Assembly (NCBI RefSeq): GCF_002993365.1
Contig: NZ_PVNP01000003.1
Location: forward strand, 62,001-126,000
Length of the DNA: 64,000 bases
From: Marisediminitalea alba
GTDB taxonomy: Bacteria; Pseudomonadota; Gammaproteobacteria; Enterobacterales; Alteromonadaceae
Direction of reading: 5' to 3'
The translations under genes were made by a program, and so were the position numbers. Of this stretch, positions 17,606 to 25,491 are shown in pieces. Numbering within the stretch: position 1 is the stretch's first letter; each line of letters starts with the position of its first letter. Below the pieces are notes generated by a model. That model did not search any database, was not told the origin of the DNA, and saw only the letters and a list, made by a program, of their open reading frames with translations.

Positions 17606-19650
17606 CAGGCACCTGTCGCCACAATACCGTTATGGCGAAGCAGTGCGTCTACTTTAGGCTCGCGCCCTCTGAAGGCGACAAATAAATCCATTGGCTCACG
17701 ACTGCCGCCCATTTCAAGAATATTGTGCAGGAAGTCGGCACCCGTTTGCGGATTGAAGATCCCTTCTTCCTCGAACCGGCTGAACGCATCGGCAGACAAT
17801 ACTTCTGCCCATTTGTAACTGTAATAACCGGCTGCATAACCACCGGCAAAGATGTGCCCGAAGCTGTGCTGGAATCGATTGAACGACGGTGGCTGAAGCA
17901 CGGCGACTTCGTTGCGAACCTGCGAAAGCACTTGTTGAACATCCACATGCTCGCCGTCTTCCATGTGGAGCAGGAAGTCGAACAGGCTGAACTCCAGTTG
18001 ACGGATCATTTGCATTGCGGCCTGATAATCCCGGGCGGCCAGCATTTTATCCAGTAACTCTTTAGGTAGCGGTTCGCCGGTTTCGTAATGGCCGGAGATA
18101 AAGCCCAGAGCCTCTTCCTGCCAGCACCAGTTTTCCAGAAACTGACTGGGTAATTCAACCGCATCCCATGGCACGCCGTTAATGCCGGATACCCCGGGCA
18201 CTGACATTTGCGTAAGCATGTGATGAATACCATGACCAAATTCATGGAACAAGGTTACCACTTCATCATGGGTAAACAGGGCTGGCTTATCGCCGACCGG
18301 CCCGTTGAAGTTACAGGTGAGGTACGCCACCGGTGTTTGCAGATCGCCACTGGCCTGAAAACGGCGCACACGGCACTCATCCATCCAGGCGCCGCCACGC
18401 TTTTTAGGACGAGCGTAGAGGTCGAGGTAGAACTGCCCGCGCAGGGTGTCGTCTTTGTCGGTAATAGAGAACAGGCGCACATCTTTGTGCCAGGTATCAG
18501 CATTTTCGACTTCGGTAATAGTCAGGCCATAGAGTTTCTCTACCACCGTAAATAAGCCGGCCAGCGCTTTGCTCTGGGGGAAATACGGCCGCAGTATTTC
18601 ATCTGAAATACTGTAACGCTCCTGCTTCAGTTTCTCGCTGTAATAAGGTACGTCCCAGGCTTCAAGTTCGTCCATCTGATGCTTTTCAGCAGCGTAAGCC
18701 CGCACTTCTGCCAGTTCTTTTTCTGCCTGGGGTTTGGACTTTGCCGCGAGGTCGCGCAGAAAGCCCACTACCTGTGAGGTTGAATTGGCCATTTTGGTAG
18801 CCAGAGAGCGCTCTGCGTAGCTGGCAAAGCCTAATAGTGATGCGATTTCTGAACGCAGGGCCAGCGTTTCGTTGATAATCTCAGTGTTATCCCACTCACC
18901 GGCATTCGGCCCCTGATCGGATGCACGGGTTGCATAAGCACGGTACATTTCCTCGCGCAGCGCACGGTTATCGGCATACAACATTACCGGCAAATAGCTG
19001 GGAATATCCAGCGTGAACAACCAGCCCTGTAAATCTTTCTGATGGGCAGCCTGTTGCGCGGCATCAAGCGCCGACTCTGGCAACCCGGCCAGCTCTGACT
19101 CATCGGTAATGTGTTTGGTCCAGCCCATGGTGGCATCCATCACATTATTGCTGAAGGTCGACGATAACTCAGATAAACGCGCCTGAATTTGCGCAAAACG
19201 CTGTTTTTTCTCAGCCGGCAGCGCCACACCAGACAACGTGAAGTCGCGTAACGTGTTATCAATAACCTTACGCTGCGATTCATCCAGTTGCAGATACTCA
19301 TCACTGTCGCGCAGGGCCTTGTATGCCTGAAACAACCCTTCATGCTGCCCCACCCAGGTGCCGTATTCCGACAGCAGCGGCAAACAGGCATCGTGGGCTT
19401 CACGCAGTTCATCGCTGCTGACTACCGAATTCATGTGCGACACCGGCGACCAGACTTTGCCCAGTACATCGTCGGCTTCATCGATTTTGCTTACCACATT
19501 GGCATAAGAATAATCACCACTGGCAACCACCGCCTCGATGGTTTGCTTACAATCTTCAATTGCTTTGGTGACCGCAGGCTTCACCTGATCCGGGGTAATT
19601 TGAGAAAAACGTGGCAGGCCATCTACCTGTTCGAGTGCAAGTGTAGTCAT
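17605..19650 (-). CDS. prlC: Oligopeptidase A
   Basis: A cytoplasmic M3-family zinc metallopeptidase (OpdA/PrlC) that degrades oligopeptides, including cleaved signal peptides. The product is 681 residues (E. coli 680). The active site HEFGHGIHHMLT is near residue 470; the downstream Glu ligand is within PSQFLENWCW. The C-terminal segment SFGHIFAGGYAAGYYSYKWAE is the substrate-binding Tyr/Gly region. Start: ATG 19650 (MTTLALEQVDGLPRF) rather than an upstream in-frame ATG at 19704. A sigma-32-like promoter lies 42-70 nt upstream; E. coli prlC is a heat-shock gene. First of prlC-tag-gph. Confidence 0.96.
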   Translation of the reverse strand: MTTLALEQVDGLPRFSQITPDQVKPAVTKAIEDCKQTIEAVVASGDYSYANVVSKIDEADDVLGKVWSPVSHMNSVVSSDELREAHDACLPLLSEYGTWVGQHEGLFQAYKALRDSDEYLQLDESQRKVIDNTLRDFTLSGVALPAEKKQRFAQIQARLSELSSTFSNNVMDATMGWTKHITDESELAGLPESALDAAQQAAHQKDLQGWLFTLDIPSYLPVMLYADNRALREEMYRAYATRASDQGPNAGEWDNTEIINETLALRSEIASLLGFASYAERSLATKMANSTSQVVGFLRDLAAKSKPQAEKELAEVRAYAAEKHQMDELEAWDVPYYSEKLKQERYSISDEILRPYFPQSKALAGLFTVVEKLYGLTITEVENADTWHKDVRLFSITDKDDTLRGQFYLDLYARPKKRGGAWMDECRVRRFQASGDLQTPVAYLTCNFNGPVGDKPALFTHDEVVTLFHEFGHGIHHMLTQMSVPGVSGINGVPWDAVELPSQFLENWCWQEEALGFISGHYETGEPLPKELLDKMLAARDYQAAMQMIRQLEFSLFDFLLHMEDGEHVDVQQVLSQVRNEVAVLQPPSFNRFQHSFGHIFAGGYAAGYYSYKWAEVLSADAFSRFEEEGIFNPQTGADFLHNILEMGGSREPMDLFVAFRGREPKVDALLRHNGIVATGA

Positions 19651-19691
19651 AGTCGTTATTAGGATCCGTTGCCAAATTAATATTGCTTTAG

Positions 19692-19720
19692 TGATGGGGT
19701 TCACAGGCTAAAAAAACAAG
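19692..19720 (-). promoter_or_regulatory. Sigma-32-like promoter of prlC
   Basis: On the minus strand, CTTGTTT (19714-19720), 14 nt, then CCCCATCA (19692-19699). The -10 element matches the E. coli heat-shock consensus CCCCATnT at all but the last base; the -35 matches CTTGAAA at 4 of 7. The -35 lies in the U-tract of the upstream hsp20 terminator. Confidence 0.5.
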
Positions 19721-19739
19721 CCCCGCACCGAGCGGGGCC
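19709..19739 (-). terminator. Intrinsic terminator of the small heat-shock gene
   Basis: GCCCCGC (19732-19738 on the minus strand) pairs with GCGGGGC (19720-19726) around a 5-nt loop. It is followed on the minus strand by TTG and a run of seven T. A textbook Rho-independent terminator. Confidence 0.9.
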
Positions 19740-19836
19740 TGGACTTTTTACGTGATGGATTCAATTTGGTTCAGTCAGTGGCATTTCAGGAATTAGCGCT
19801 GCAATTCGCGCGAAAATAAATGCCCTGCAACCGGGC

Positions 19837-20298
19837 CTAACTGATACTGACACGCTGCGTATTATCAACCGGATTAGCCGGACGTGGGATAAGAACCCGT
19901 AACACACCGTTATCATAGCGTGCGACCACATCAGCATTGTCGTTAACGGCAAAGGGTAAGGCGACAACCCGCCTGAAGCTGCCACTGCGACGTTCTCTGA
20001 AATGAAAGCCTTCGTCTGTTGTGGATTCCTGTTCCTGCTTACGCATACCTGAAAGCACTAAACGGTCTTGCTGAACTTCCAGATGAATATCTTCTTTCTT
20101 CATGTCCGGCAAGTCTGCGGTTAACTCAAGGCCTTCTTTGGTTTCTTTTAAATCCAACGCCGGCATATAAACGTTATCACCAGCGGCGAAACCTGTCATG
20201 GCCGGAAAACCAGCAAAGAAATCATCAAAAACACGATCAATTTCGCCTTTTAATGCACCAGGGTGATTACGACCAAACACACTTGGAAATAAACTCAT
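19837..20298 (-). CDS. Small heat-shock protein (Hsp20/alpha-crystallin family)
   Basis: A 153-residue ATP-independent holdase chaperone. An N-terminal arm (about 1-45, Phe/Gly-rich) is followed by the alpha-crystallin domain (about 48-140), with LELTADLPDMKKEDIHLEVQ and FRRVVALPFAVN. The C-terminal IxI-type tail reads VLIPRP. It resembles the Hsp17/HspA class more than E. coli IbpA/B. A strong ribosome binding site (AGGAGGGGTT) precedes the ATG. Upstream lie a close match to the sigma-32 promoter and a short hairpin in the leader; a strong terminator follows, so it is monocistronic. Confidence 0.93.
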   Translation of the reverse strand: MSLFPSVFGRNHPGALKGEIDRVFDDFFAGFPAMTGFAAGDNVYMPALDLKETKEGLELTADLPDMKKEDIHLEVQQDRLVLSGMRKQEQESTTDEGFHFRERRSGSFRRVVALPFAVNDNADVVARYDNGVLRVLIPRPANPVDNTQRVSIS

Positions 20299-20398
20299 AA
20301 CCCCTCCTTAATCGATACCGATAGTTCGCTAACCTGTCCTCAGGTACTTTTCCTTCATCGTTTTACGATGAGTGAATTTATTGCTCCCTGCATCATAA

Positions 20399-20427
20399 AT
20401 ATGGTTGGTCGGTGTAGGGTTTTCAAG
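20399..20427 (-). promoter_or_regulatory. Sigma-32-type heat-shock promoter of the hsp20 gene
   Basis: On the minus strand CTTGAAA (20421-20427), 14-nt spacer, AACCATAT (20399-20406). The -35 is a perfect match to the E. coli sigma-32 consensus and the -10 matches CCCCATnT at 6 of 8. Transcription would start about 90 nt before the ATG. The resulting leader holds a 6-bp hairpin, CATCGT/ACGATG (20356-20370). Confidence 0.75.
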
Positions 20428-20477
20428 CTGCCGCATGGTCAACTATTGCGCTATATCAAGCTTTTTAAGCCGCCGGG

Positions 20478-22169
20478 TTAACGTCCCTGTTGTGCCTTAA
20501 ATTTGGCATAAAAAGGTTGTCTTATCATGAGCTTTTCAAATTCCTGGCGGGAGACTGCCGGGCTAAATATGTAGCCCTGGATCTTGTCGCAACGCATGGC
20601 CTGAAGACAGCGCAAATCCGCCTCTTCCTCAACGCCTTCAGCAACCACCTCAATACCCAGTTTCTTACAACTCAGAATCAGATTGTGAATAAACTCCTGG
20701 CGGTGACTATCGGTATGCAGGTTATCAATCATTACCTTGTCGAGCTTCAGGGTATCGATGGGCAATTTAGACAGGTACGAAAACGACGTAAAGCCAGCGC
20801 CAAAATCATCAACGGCAAGTCTCACTCCGAGTAACTTGAGTTGCCAAAGAAGCTCTTCAAGGTAGTGAGAGTTTTCAGCCAGGGCGGTTTCGGTCAGTTC
20901 AAGTTCAATAAATGAAGGAGGCAGATAATAGTGCTGCAAACGCTCACCAATAAACTCCACAATACGCGAAGACTGTAACTGTTTGGCAGAGATATTAATC
21001 GCAATACTGTCGAGCTCAGCACTAAAGCGTCTTAGTTCGCTGGCGACTTTAAATCCCTGGTCCAGCACCCACTCACCAATCGCTTCTATCTGTCCATCCA
21101 GTTCGGCAAGACGGACAAATTCTGAAGGGGGAACCCAGCCTAAACTGTGATGTTGCCAGCGCAGCAGCACTTCAGCACTATTAATCATCCCCGAGCTCAG
21201 CTGCACTTTGGGCTGATAGGCCAGCTTAAACTCCTGATTCCGCAATCCACTTTGCACCTCTGCGCTGAGCTGCTGCTGTCGACGGTACTGCGTAATAGTG
21301 GAGTTATCCAGCTGCGAAATACTGATACGATGACTGTCGCGAACGATGGTATCAACCAGGCTGCTGATCAGAATATCGTGGTCAAGCTGCGAATCCCTGA
21401 GGTTTCGAAACCCCACGCCTATGTGGCAAAATACTGATACCCCTTTGATGGCAAAGGTACGCTGCAACTGCTGGCGAATCTGGCAACACAGAGAGCGCGT
21501 TATTTCGATGGTGGATTCTTTAAGATACAGCGCAAACACTCCAGCCTGAGTGCGTTGTAGCAAGTGTGGCTGCGTGACCATATATTCCAGACGCTGGCCA
21601 ATATAGGCTTCGGTATCCAGCGATGCAGCTTCCCCATGGGCCAGGCTGATGTCTGAAACGTTCATAAGCTTAATCAGCACCACCGACTCATAATCACGCA
21701 GATTTGGCTTATCATTTTCGTGATCAAAGTCGGCCAGTTGTTGCGCCGATGTTTTTTGTCCTCCCTCGCTGCACTGATTAAGCACTTTTACCACTTCATT
21801 ACGCAAATCCTGGCGATTCCAGGGCTTGGTGAGATACTTTGTCAGCATACGCTGATTGAGTAATTCTACTGCCGCCTGTAAATCGCCTTCACCGCTGAGC
21901 ATAAAGATGTGCGTATCGGGAGAGTATTGTTTAGCAAATCGCACCAGATCGACGCCATTCACGTCAGGCATCTTATGATCGGTGATTAACAGAGCGACAT
22001 CCTGCTCGCGCAATACAGACATAGCTTTGCGACCAGAAGTGGTTGTAGTGATGCAGCAGTTAAGATCTTTAAGTTCACGTTTGAGGGCGTTGACCACGCC
22101 TTTTTCGTCATCTACCAGCAGTAAATTAAGTGCTTTTTCTGGACTAGCACTCTGGGTATCACAAGCCAT
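20478..22169 (-). CDS. Response regulator with C-terminal EAL domain (c-di-GMP phosphodiesterase)
   Basis: A 563-residue protein. The receiver domain is at about 14-130 (LLLVDDEKG, phospho-Asp within LLITDHKMPDV, KPW near 118). A middle section (about 150-300) looks like a degenerate GGDEF with no signature. The EAL domain is at about 305-555. The EAL core reads SAEVLLRW, with Val in place of Ala but the metal-binding Glu kept. DDFGAG, KLDKVMID and VAEGVE are present, so hydrolysis of c-di-GMP is likely. AGAGG precedes the ATG. It is divergent from the HTH-REC gene and probably belongs to the same signalling locus (20478-26790). Confidence 0.9.
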   Translation of the reverse strand: MACDTQSASPEKALNLLLVDDEKGVVNALKRELKDLNCCITTTTSGRKAMSVLREQDVALLITDHKMPDVNGVDLVRFAKQYSPDTHIFMLSGEGDLQAAVELLNQRMLTKYLTKPWNRQDLRNEVVKVLNQCSEGGQKTSAQQLADFDHENDKPNLRDYESVVLIKLMNVSDISLAHGEAASLDTEAYIGQRLEYMVTQPHLLQRTQAGVFALYLKESTIEITRSLCCQIRQQLQRTFAIKGVSVFCHIGVGFRNLRDSQLDHDILISSLVDTIVRDSHRISISQLDNSTITQYRRQQQLSAEVQSGLRNQEFKLAYQPKVQLSSGMINSAEVLLRWQHHSLGWVPPSEFVRLAELDGQIEAIGEWVLDQGFKVASELRRFSAELDSIAINISAKQLQSSRIVEFIGERLQHYYLPPSFIELELTETALAENSHYLEELLWQLKLLGVRLAVDDFGAGFTSFSYLSKLPIDTLKLDKVMIDNLHTDSHRQEFIHNLILSCKKLGIEVVAEGVEEEADLRCLQAMRCDKIQGYIFSPAVSRQEFEKLMIRQPFYAKFKAQQGR

Positions 22170-22357
22170 GCTATCTACCTCTTTTATGATAACAATAATC
22201 CGATGTGCGATTCCTTGCAGACAGATAATTCATGTTGTTATCACAAATTAGCACAATGTCACTAATGTCGCAAATTATACATATTGCTTAATTGCCATAT
22301 TTGATTAACAATGCTATAAATGGGTCTCGATGAAAACTTAAGCAACGAGGATCAACT

Positions 22358-22918
22358 GTGAAAACACTGACATCCGGCGAAATTGCCGAATATTGTGACG
22401 TTAATCTCCGAACGGTTATCCGATGGTTGGAAAGCGGCAAGTTAAAAGGGTTTAAATTACCAGGTCGTGGTAACAACCGGGTTCTGATCAACGATTTTAT
22501 CGATTTTCTGGAACGCCATAATATGCCGATACCGGATAGCCTGAAGCCCGAGGCTTCTCCGCTCATCCTGATTGTTGATGATGAACTACCAGTGGCTAAA
22601 TCCATCCAGCGGGTGGCGCGTCGCGCTGGTTACGACACGCTGATTGCTACCGGTGGTTTTCAGGCAGGCATGATGCTGAGCCAGCACTCACCGCGGGTAA
22701 TGACCCTTGATTTAAGCATGCCCGGTATGGACGGCTACAGTGTATTGCAATACACCCGTGAACAGGAGTCACAGCGTGGTCTGAGAATTATTGTGATTTC
22801 AGCGCTCGACGATGCGAGCCTGGAAAAAGCTAAGGAACTTGGCGCCGACGCCACCCTTACCAAACCGTTTTCAAATCACGATCTGACTCAACTGTTTGAA
22901 GAATTCATGCAGGTATAA
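22358..22918 (+). CDS. Response regulator with N-terminal excisionase-like HTH
   Basis: A 186-residue protein with reversed domain order. A helix-turn-helix of the excisionase/MerR-like type comes first (about 1-50: TSGEIAEYCDVNLRTVIRWL, then RGNNRVLINDFIDFLE). A complete receiver domain follows (about 65-186: LILIVDDELPVA, phospho-Asp in VMTLDLSMPGMDG, KPF near 167). Most response regulators have the receiver first. Start: GTG 22358, with GAGG 8 nt upstream. It heads a four-gene run with a binding protein, a histidine kinase and a second receiver protein, so the kinase at 23796 is the obvious partner; this is inferred from position. Confidence 0.85.
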   Translation: MKTLTSGEIAEYCDVNLRTVIRWLESGKLKGFKLPGRGNNRVLINDFIDFLERHNMPIPDSLKPEASPLILIVDDELPVAKSIQRVARRAGYDTLIATGGFQAGMMLSQHSPRVMTLDLSMPGMDGYSVLQYTREQESQRGLRIIVISALDDASLEKAKELGADATLTKPFSNHDLTQLFEEFMQV

Positions 22919-22943
22919 ACGGTAAATCAAAGCGGAGAGCAAT

Positions 22944-23786
22944 ATGAAATTTGTGCTTGTTATCCTGGCTATTCTGGGGGCGACCGACGTATTTGCCGAC
23001 TCAGGCAATCAGGCACCTGCCGAGAAGCCAGCACAATACACCTTCGGTGTAGTGCCCCAGCAATCTGCTTATCGACTTGCTCAGATGTGGACTCCCCTGC
23101 TCCAGCACCTTGCGCAGGAGACCGGTCTGTCATTGAACTTTATCACTGCCAAAGACATCCCCAGTTTCGAGGATGAGTTAACCGCGGCAAATTATGATTT
23201 GGCTTACATGAACCCTTATCATTACGTTGTATTTCACAACAGGTCAGATTATCAGCCACTGGTGCGGGACTCAGAAAAAGGTCTGCGGGGGATTATCGTG
23301 ACCCGTAAAGACAGCAATATTACCAACATTGAGCAATTACAGGGGGCAACCCTTGCTTTTCCAGCCCCGGCCGCTTTTGCAGCCAGTATTGTACCGCGTG
23401 CCGAGCTCAATCGTGCTGGCATTAGTATTAGTCCACGTTATGTAAATTCTCACGATTCGGTCTATCTTAATGTCATTAAAGAACTCTTTCCGGCAGGGGG
23501 CGGCATTATCCGATCACTGGAACATTTACCGGCGGCACAACGCTCGCAACTAAAAATATTATGGCAAAGTAAAGCCTATACCAGTCATGCGATTGCTGCG
23601 CACAGCAGGGTACCCCTCGCCCACCAGAAATCACTGATTGCTGCGATGGAAAAACTGGTGACCACCGAAAAAGGCAGAGCTTTACTTAAACAGTTGAATT
23701 TTAATCGTCTTGATGCGGCTGAAGATAAAGACTGGAATGACATCCGCGCGTTAGGCATTAATTCGCTGTCGAGACCGGACATCTGA
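22944..23786 (+). CDS. PhnD-like periplasmic phosphate/phosphonate-binding protein
   Basis: A 280-residue secreted protein (signal peptide about 1-19, ending VFADS). The PhnD/TauA-like binding fold is shown by FGVVPQQSAYRLAQMWTPLL (~32), YDLAYMNPYHYVVFHNRS (~90) and DSVYLNVIKEL. No ABC permease or ATPase is adjacent; instead the next gene is a membrane histidine kinase 9 nt away. This suggests the protein senses a ligand for that kinase rather than feeding a transporter. Ligand unknown. GGAGAG ribosome binding site before ATG 22944. Confidence 0.82.
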   Translation: MKFVLVILAILGATDVFADSGNQAPAEKPAQYTFGVVPQQSAYRLAQMWTPLLQHLAQETGLSLNFITAKDIPSFEDELTAANYDLAYMNPYHYVVFHNRSDYQPLVRDSEKGLRGIIVTRKDSNITNIEQLQGATLAFPAPAAFAASIVPRAELNRAGISISPRYVNSHDSVYLNVIKELFPAGGGIIRSLEHLPAAQRSQLKILWQSKAYTSHAIAAHSRVPLAHQKSLIAAMEKLVTTEKGRALLKQLNFNRLDAAEDKDWNDIRALGINSLSRPDI

Positions 23787-23795
23787 GCCAGCATC

Positions 23796-25466
23796 ATGCG
23801 CCTGTCATTACGTACCAAAACCATCGCCGGTACGGCGTTAATCGAAGCGACACTGCTGCTTGTTCTGATTATAACGAGCCTGACGTTTATTAACGCGCTT
23901 ATCGAAGAAAACGTTGTGAAACGTGCGCAAACCACCGCCAACCTGTTCTCATCGATCACCCGTGATCCGTTGTTATCGCTCGATCTGGCTTCGCTTGAGT
24001 CTTCGGTAGAAGAACTCATGAATAACCCCGATATCGCCTACGCCAGGGTAGTCGACAGTCAGCAACGAGTGCTTGCTCAACGTCGCCGCGAGGGTAGCAC
24101 CGAGAGGCCGTTTAATCCGGATACATCGGTACAGGAGATTGACGACTCTGTTTATGATACCCGGAAACCTATTACTGTCGCCGGCGAATACTTTGGTGAG
24201 GTTCAAATTGGTATCGACGTGACCTCAGTGCAATCATCGCTGCTGCAGATCCGCAACTGGATTATCTCTCTGGCTCTGCTGGAGATGGTGCTGGTTGCGC
24301 TGTTTTCCTTTGGTTTAGGCACTTACCTGACGTCCCAGTTGCAGTCTTTGCGCCAGGGGGCGAAAGACATGCTAAAGGCCATCCCAACTCACAGCTATAA
24401 AAGCGTATCGATCCCAATTAAAGGTCGTGACGAACTTTCAGAACTGGCCCTGTCGTTCAATACCCTGGTGGATACGCTGGCTGAAGAATATGAAAACAGA
24501 AGCGGTGCGCAGGACGAACTCAAAAAATTAAACCGTTCACTGGAAAACAAAGTGAAAGAGCGCACCGAGGCCTTAAGTAACAAAAACACTGAACTGGAAA
24601 ATGCCAACAAACACCTGAAAGAAACACAACAGCAATTATTGCAGGCGGAAAAAATGGCCTCAGTGGGTCAGTTAGCCGCCGGTGTAGCCCATGAAATCAA
24701 TAATCCCATAGGCTTTGTCAGCAGTAACTTAAGCACATTAAAAGATTATCTGTCGCTGTTTCAAATTCTGCTGGATATGGCGAAGAAGCTTCACAGCGAT
24801 GAATCCATCGAGGCTTTAAAAGCCAGGGTGGACGAACTTCAGGCATTTTACACGCAGCATGATCTGGACTTTATCAGCGAAGATGTGGGATCCCTTATCG
24901 AAGAGTCGGCAGAGGGGTTACAACGAGTCAGTGAGATCGTTAAAGGACTGAAGATATTTTCCCGGGTCGACTCAGGAGAGTCGCAATGGTACGACCTGAA
25001 CCATTGTCTCAACACCACGCTGACGATGGTCAATAACAAGCTCAAATATATCTGCAAGGTAGAAAAGCAATTCGCCGATTTGCCCAAAGTGTACTTTAAT
25101 TTGGGTAAGTTAACGCAGGTCTTCACCAACCTGCTAATCAATGCCGGCCAGGCAATAGAAGCCACCGGTAAGCAAGGCGTAATCAGTATCAAAACAATGC
25201 AGGAAGGCGATATTGTGAAAGTCCGTATCCAGGACACCGGCTGTGGGATTAGTCAGGAAAATCTCGACCAGCTGTTTAATCCGTTTTTTACTACCAAACC
25301 TGAAGGACAAGGCACCGGGCTGGGCTTGTCTATTACCTATGGGATTATTCAGGAGCATGGCGGCCAGATTCAGGTCTCCAGTACGCCAGGCGAAGGGAGT
25401 GTCTTTGAACTAGCCTTACCTATAAACGGTCTGGATGACCAACAGCATGCCGCAGCGCAACACTAG
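23796..25466 (+). CDS. Membrane sensor histidine kinase
   Basis: A 556-residue kinase. Transmembrane helix 1 is at about 10-33, a periplasmic sensor segment at about 35-150, helix 2 at about 153-177 and HAMP at about 178-230. A coiled coil follows (about 235-290). The H-box is near residue 304 (GVAHEINNPIGFVSSN), and the HATPase_c domain (about 395-545) has NLLINAGQAI (N-box), DTGCGI (G1) and GTGLGLSI (G2). There is no receiver domain, so phosphate must go to a separate protein; candidates are the REC proteins at 22358, 25492 and 20478. The periplasmic binding protein just upstream is a likely input. Confidence 0.92.
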   Translation: MRLSLRTKTIAGTALIEATLLLVLIITSLTFINALIEENVVKRAQTTANLFSSITRDPLLSLDLASLESSVEELMNNPDIAYARVVDSQQRVLAQRRREGSTERPFNPDTSVQEIDDSVYDTRKPITVAGEYFGEVQIGIDVTSVQSSLLQIRNWIISLALLEMVLVALFSFGLGTYLTSQLQSLRQGAKDMLKAIPTHSYKSVSIPIKGRDELSELALSFNTLVDTLAEEYENRSGAQDELKKLNRSLENKVKERTEALSNKNTELENANKHLKETQQQLLQAEKMASVGQLAAGVAHEINNPIGFVSSNLSTLKDYLSLFQILLDMAKKLHSDESIEALKARVDELQAFYTQHDLDFISEDVGSLIEESAEGLQRVSEIVKGLKIFSRVDSGESQWYDLNHCLNTTLTMVNNKLKYICKVEKQFADLPKVYFNLGKLTQVFTNLLINAGQAIEATGKQGVISIKTMQEGDIVKVRIQDTGCGISQENLDQLFNPFFTTKPEGQGTGLGLSITYGIIQEHGGQIQVSSTPGEGSVFELALPINGLDDQQHAAAQH

Positions 25467-25491
25467 CGGGCAGGATCATCGAGGAAATACT

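Noticed and set aside
25435-25491. Longer start for the degenerate HD-GYP gene, overlapping the kinase gene by 32 nt
   Set aside because: ATG 25492 has GAGGAAA at ideal distance and begins just before the receiver domain; the extra residues are unlike a receiver N-terminus.
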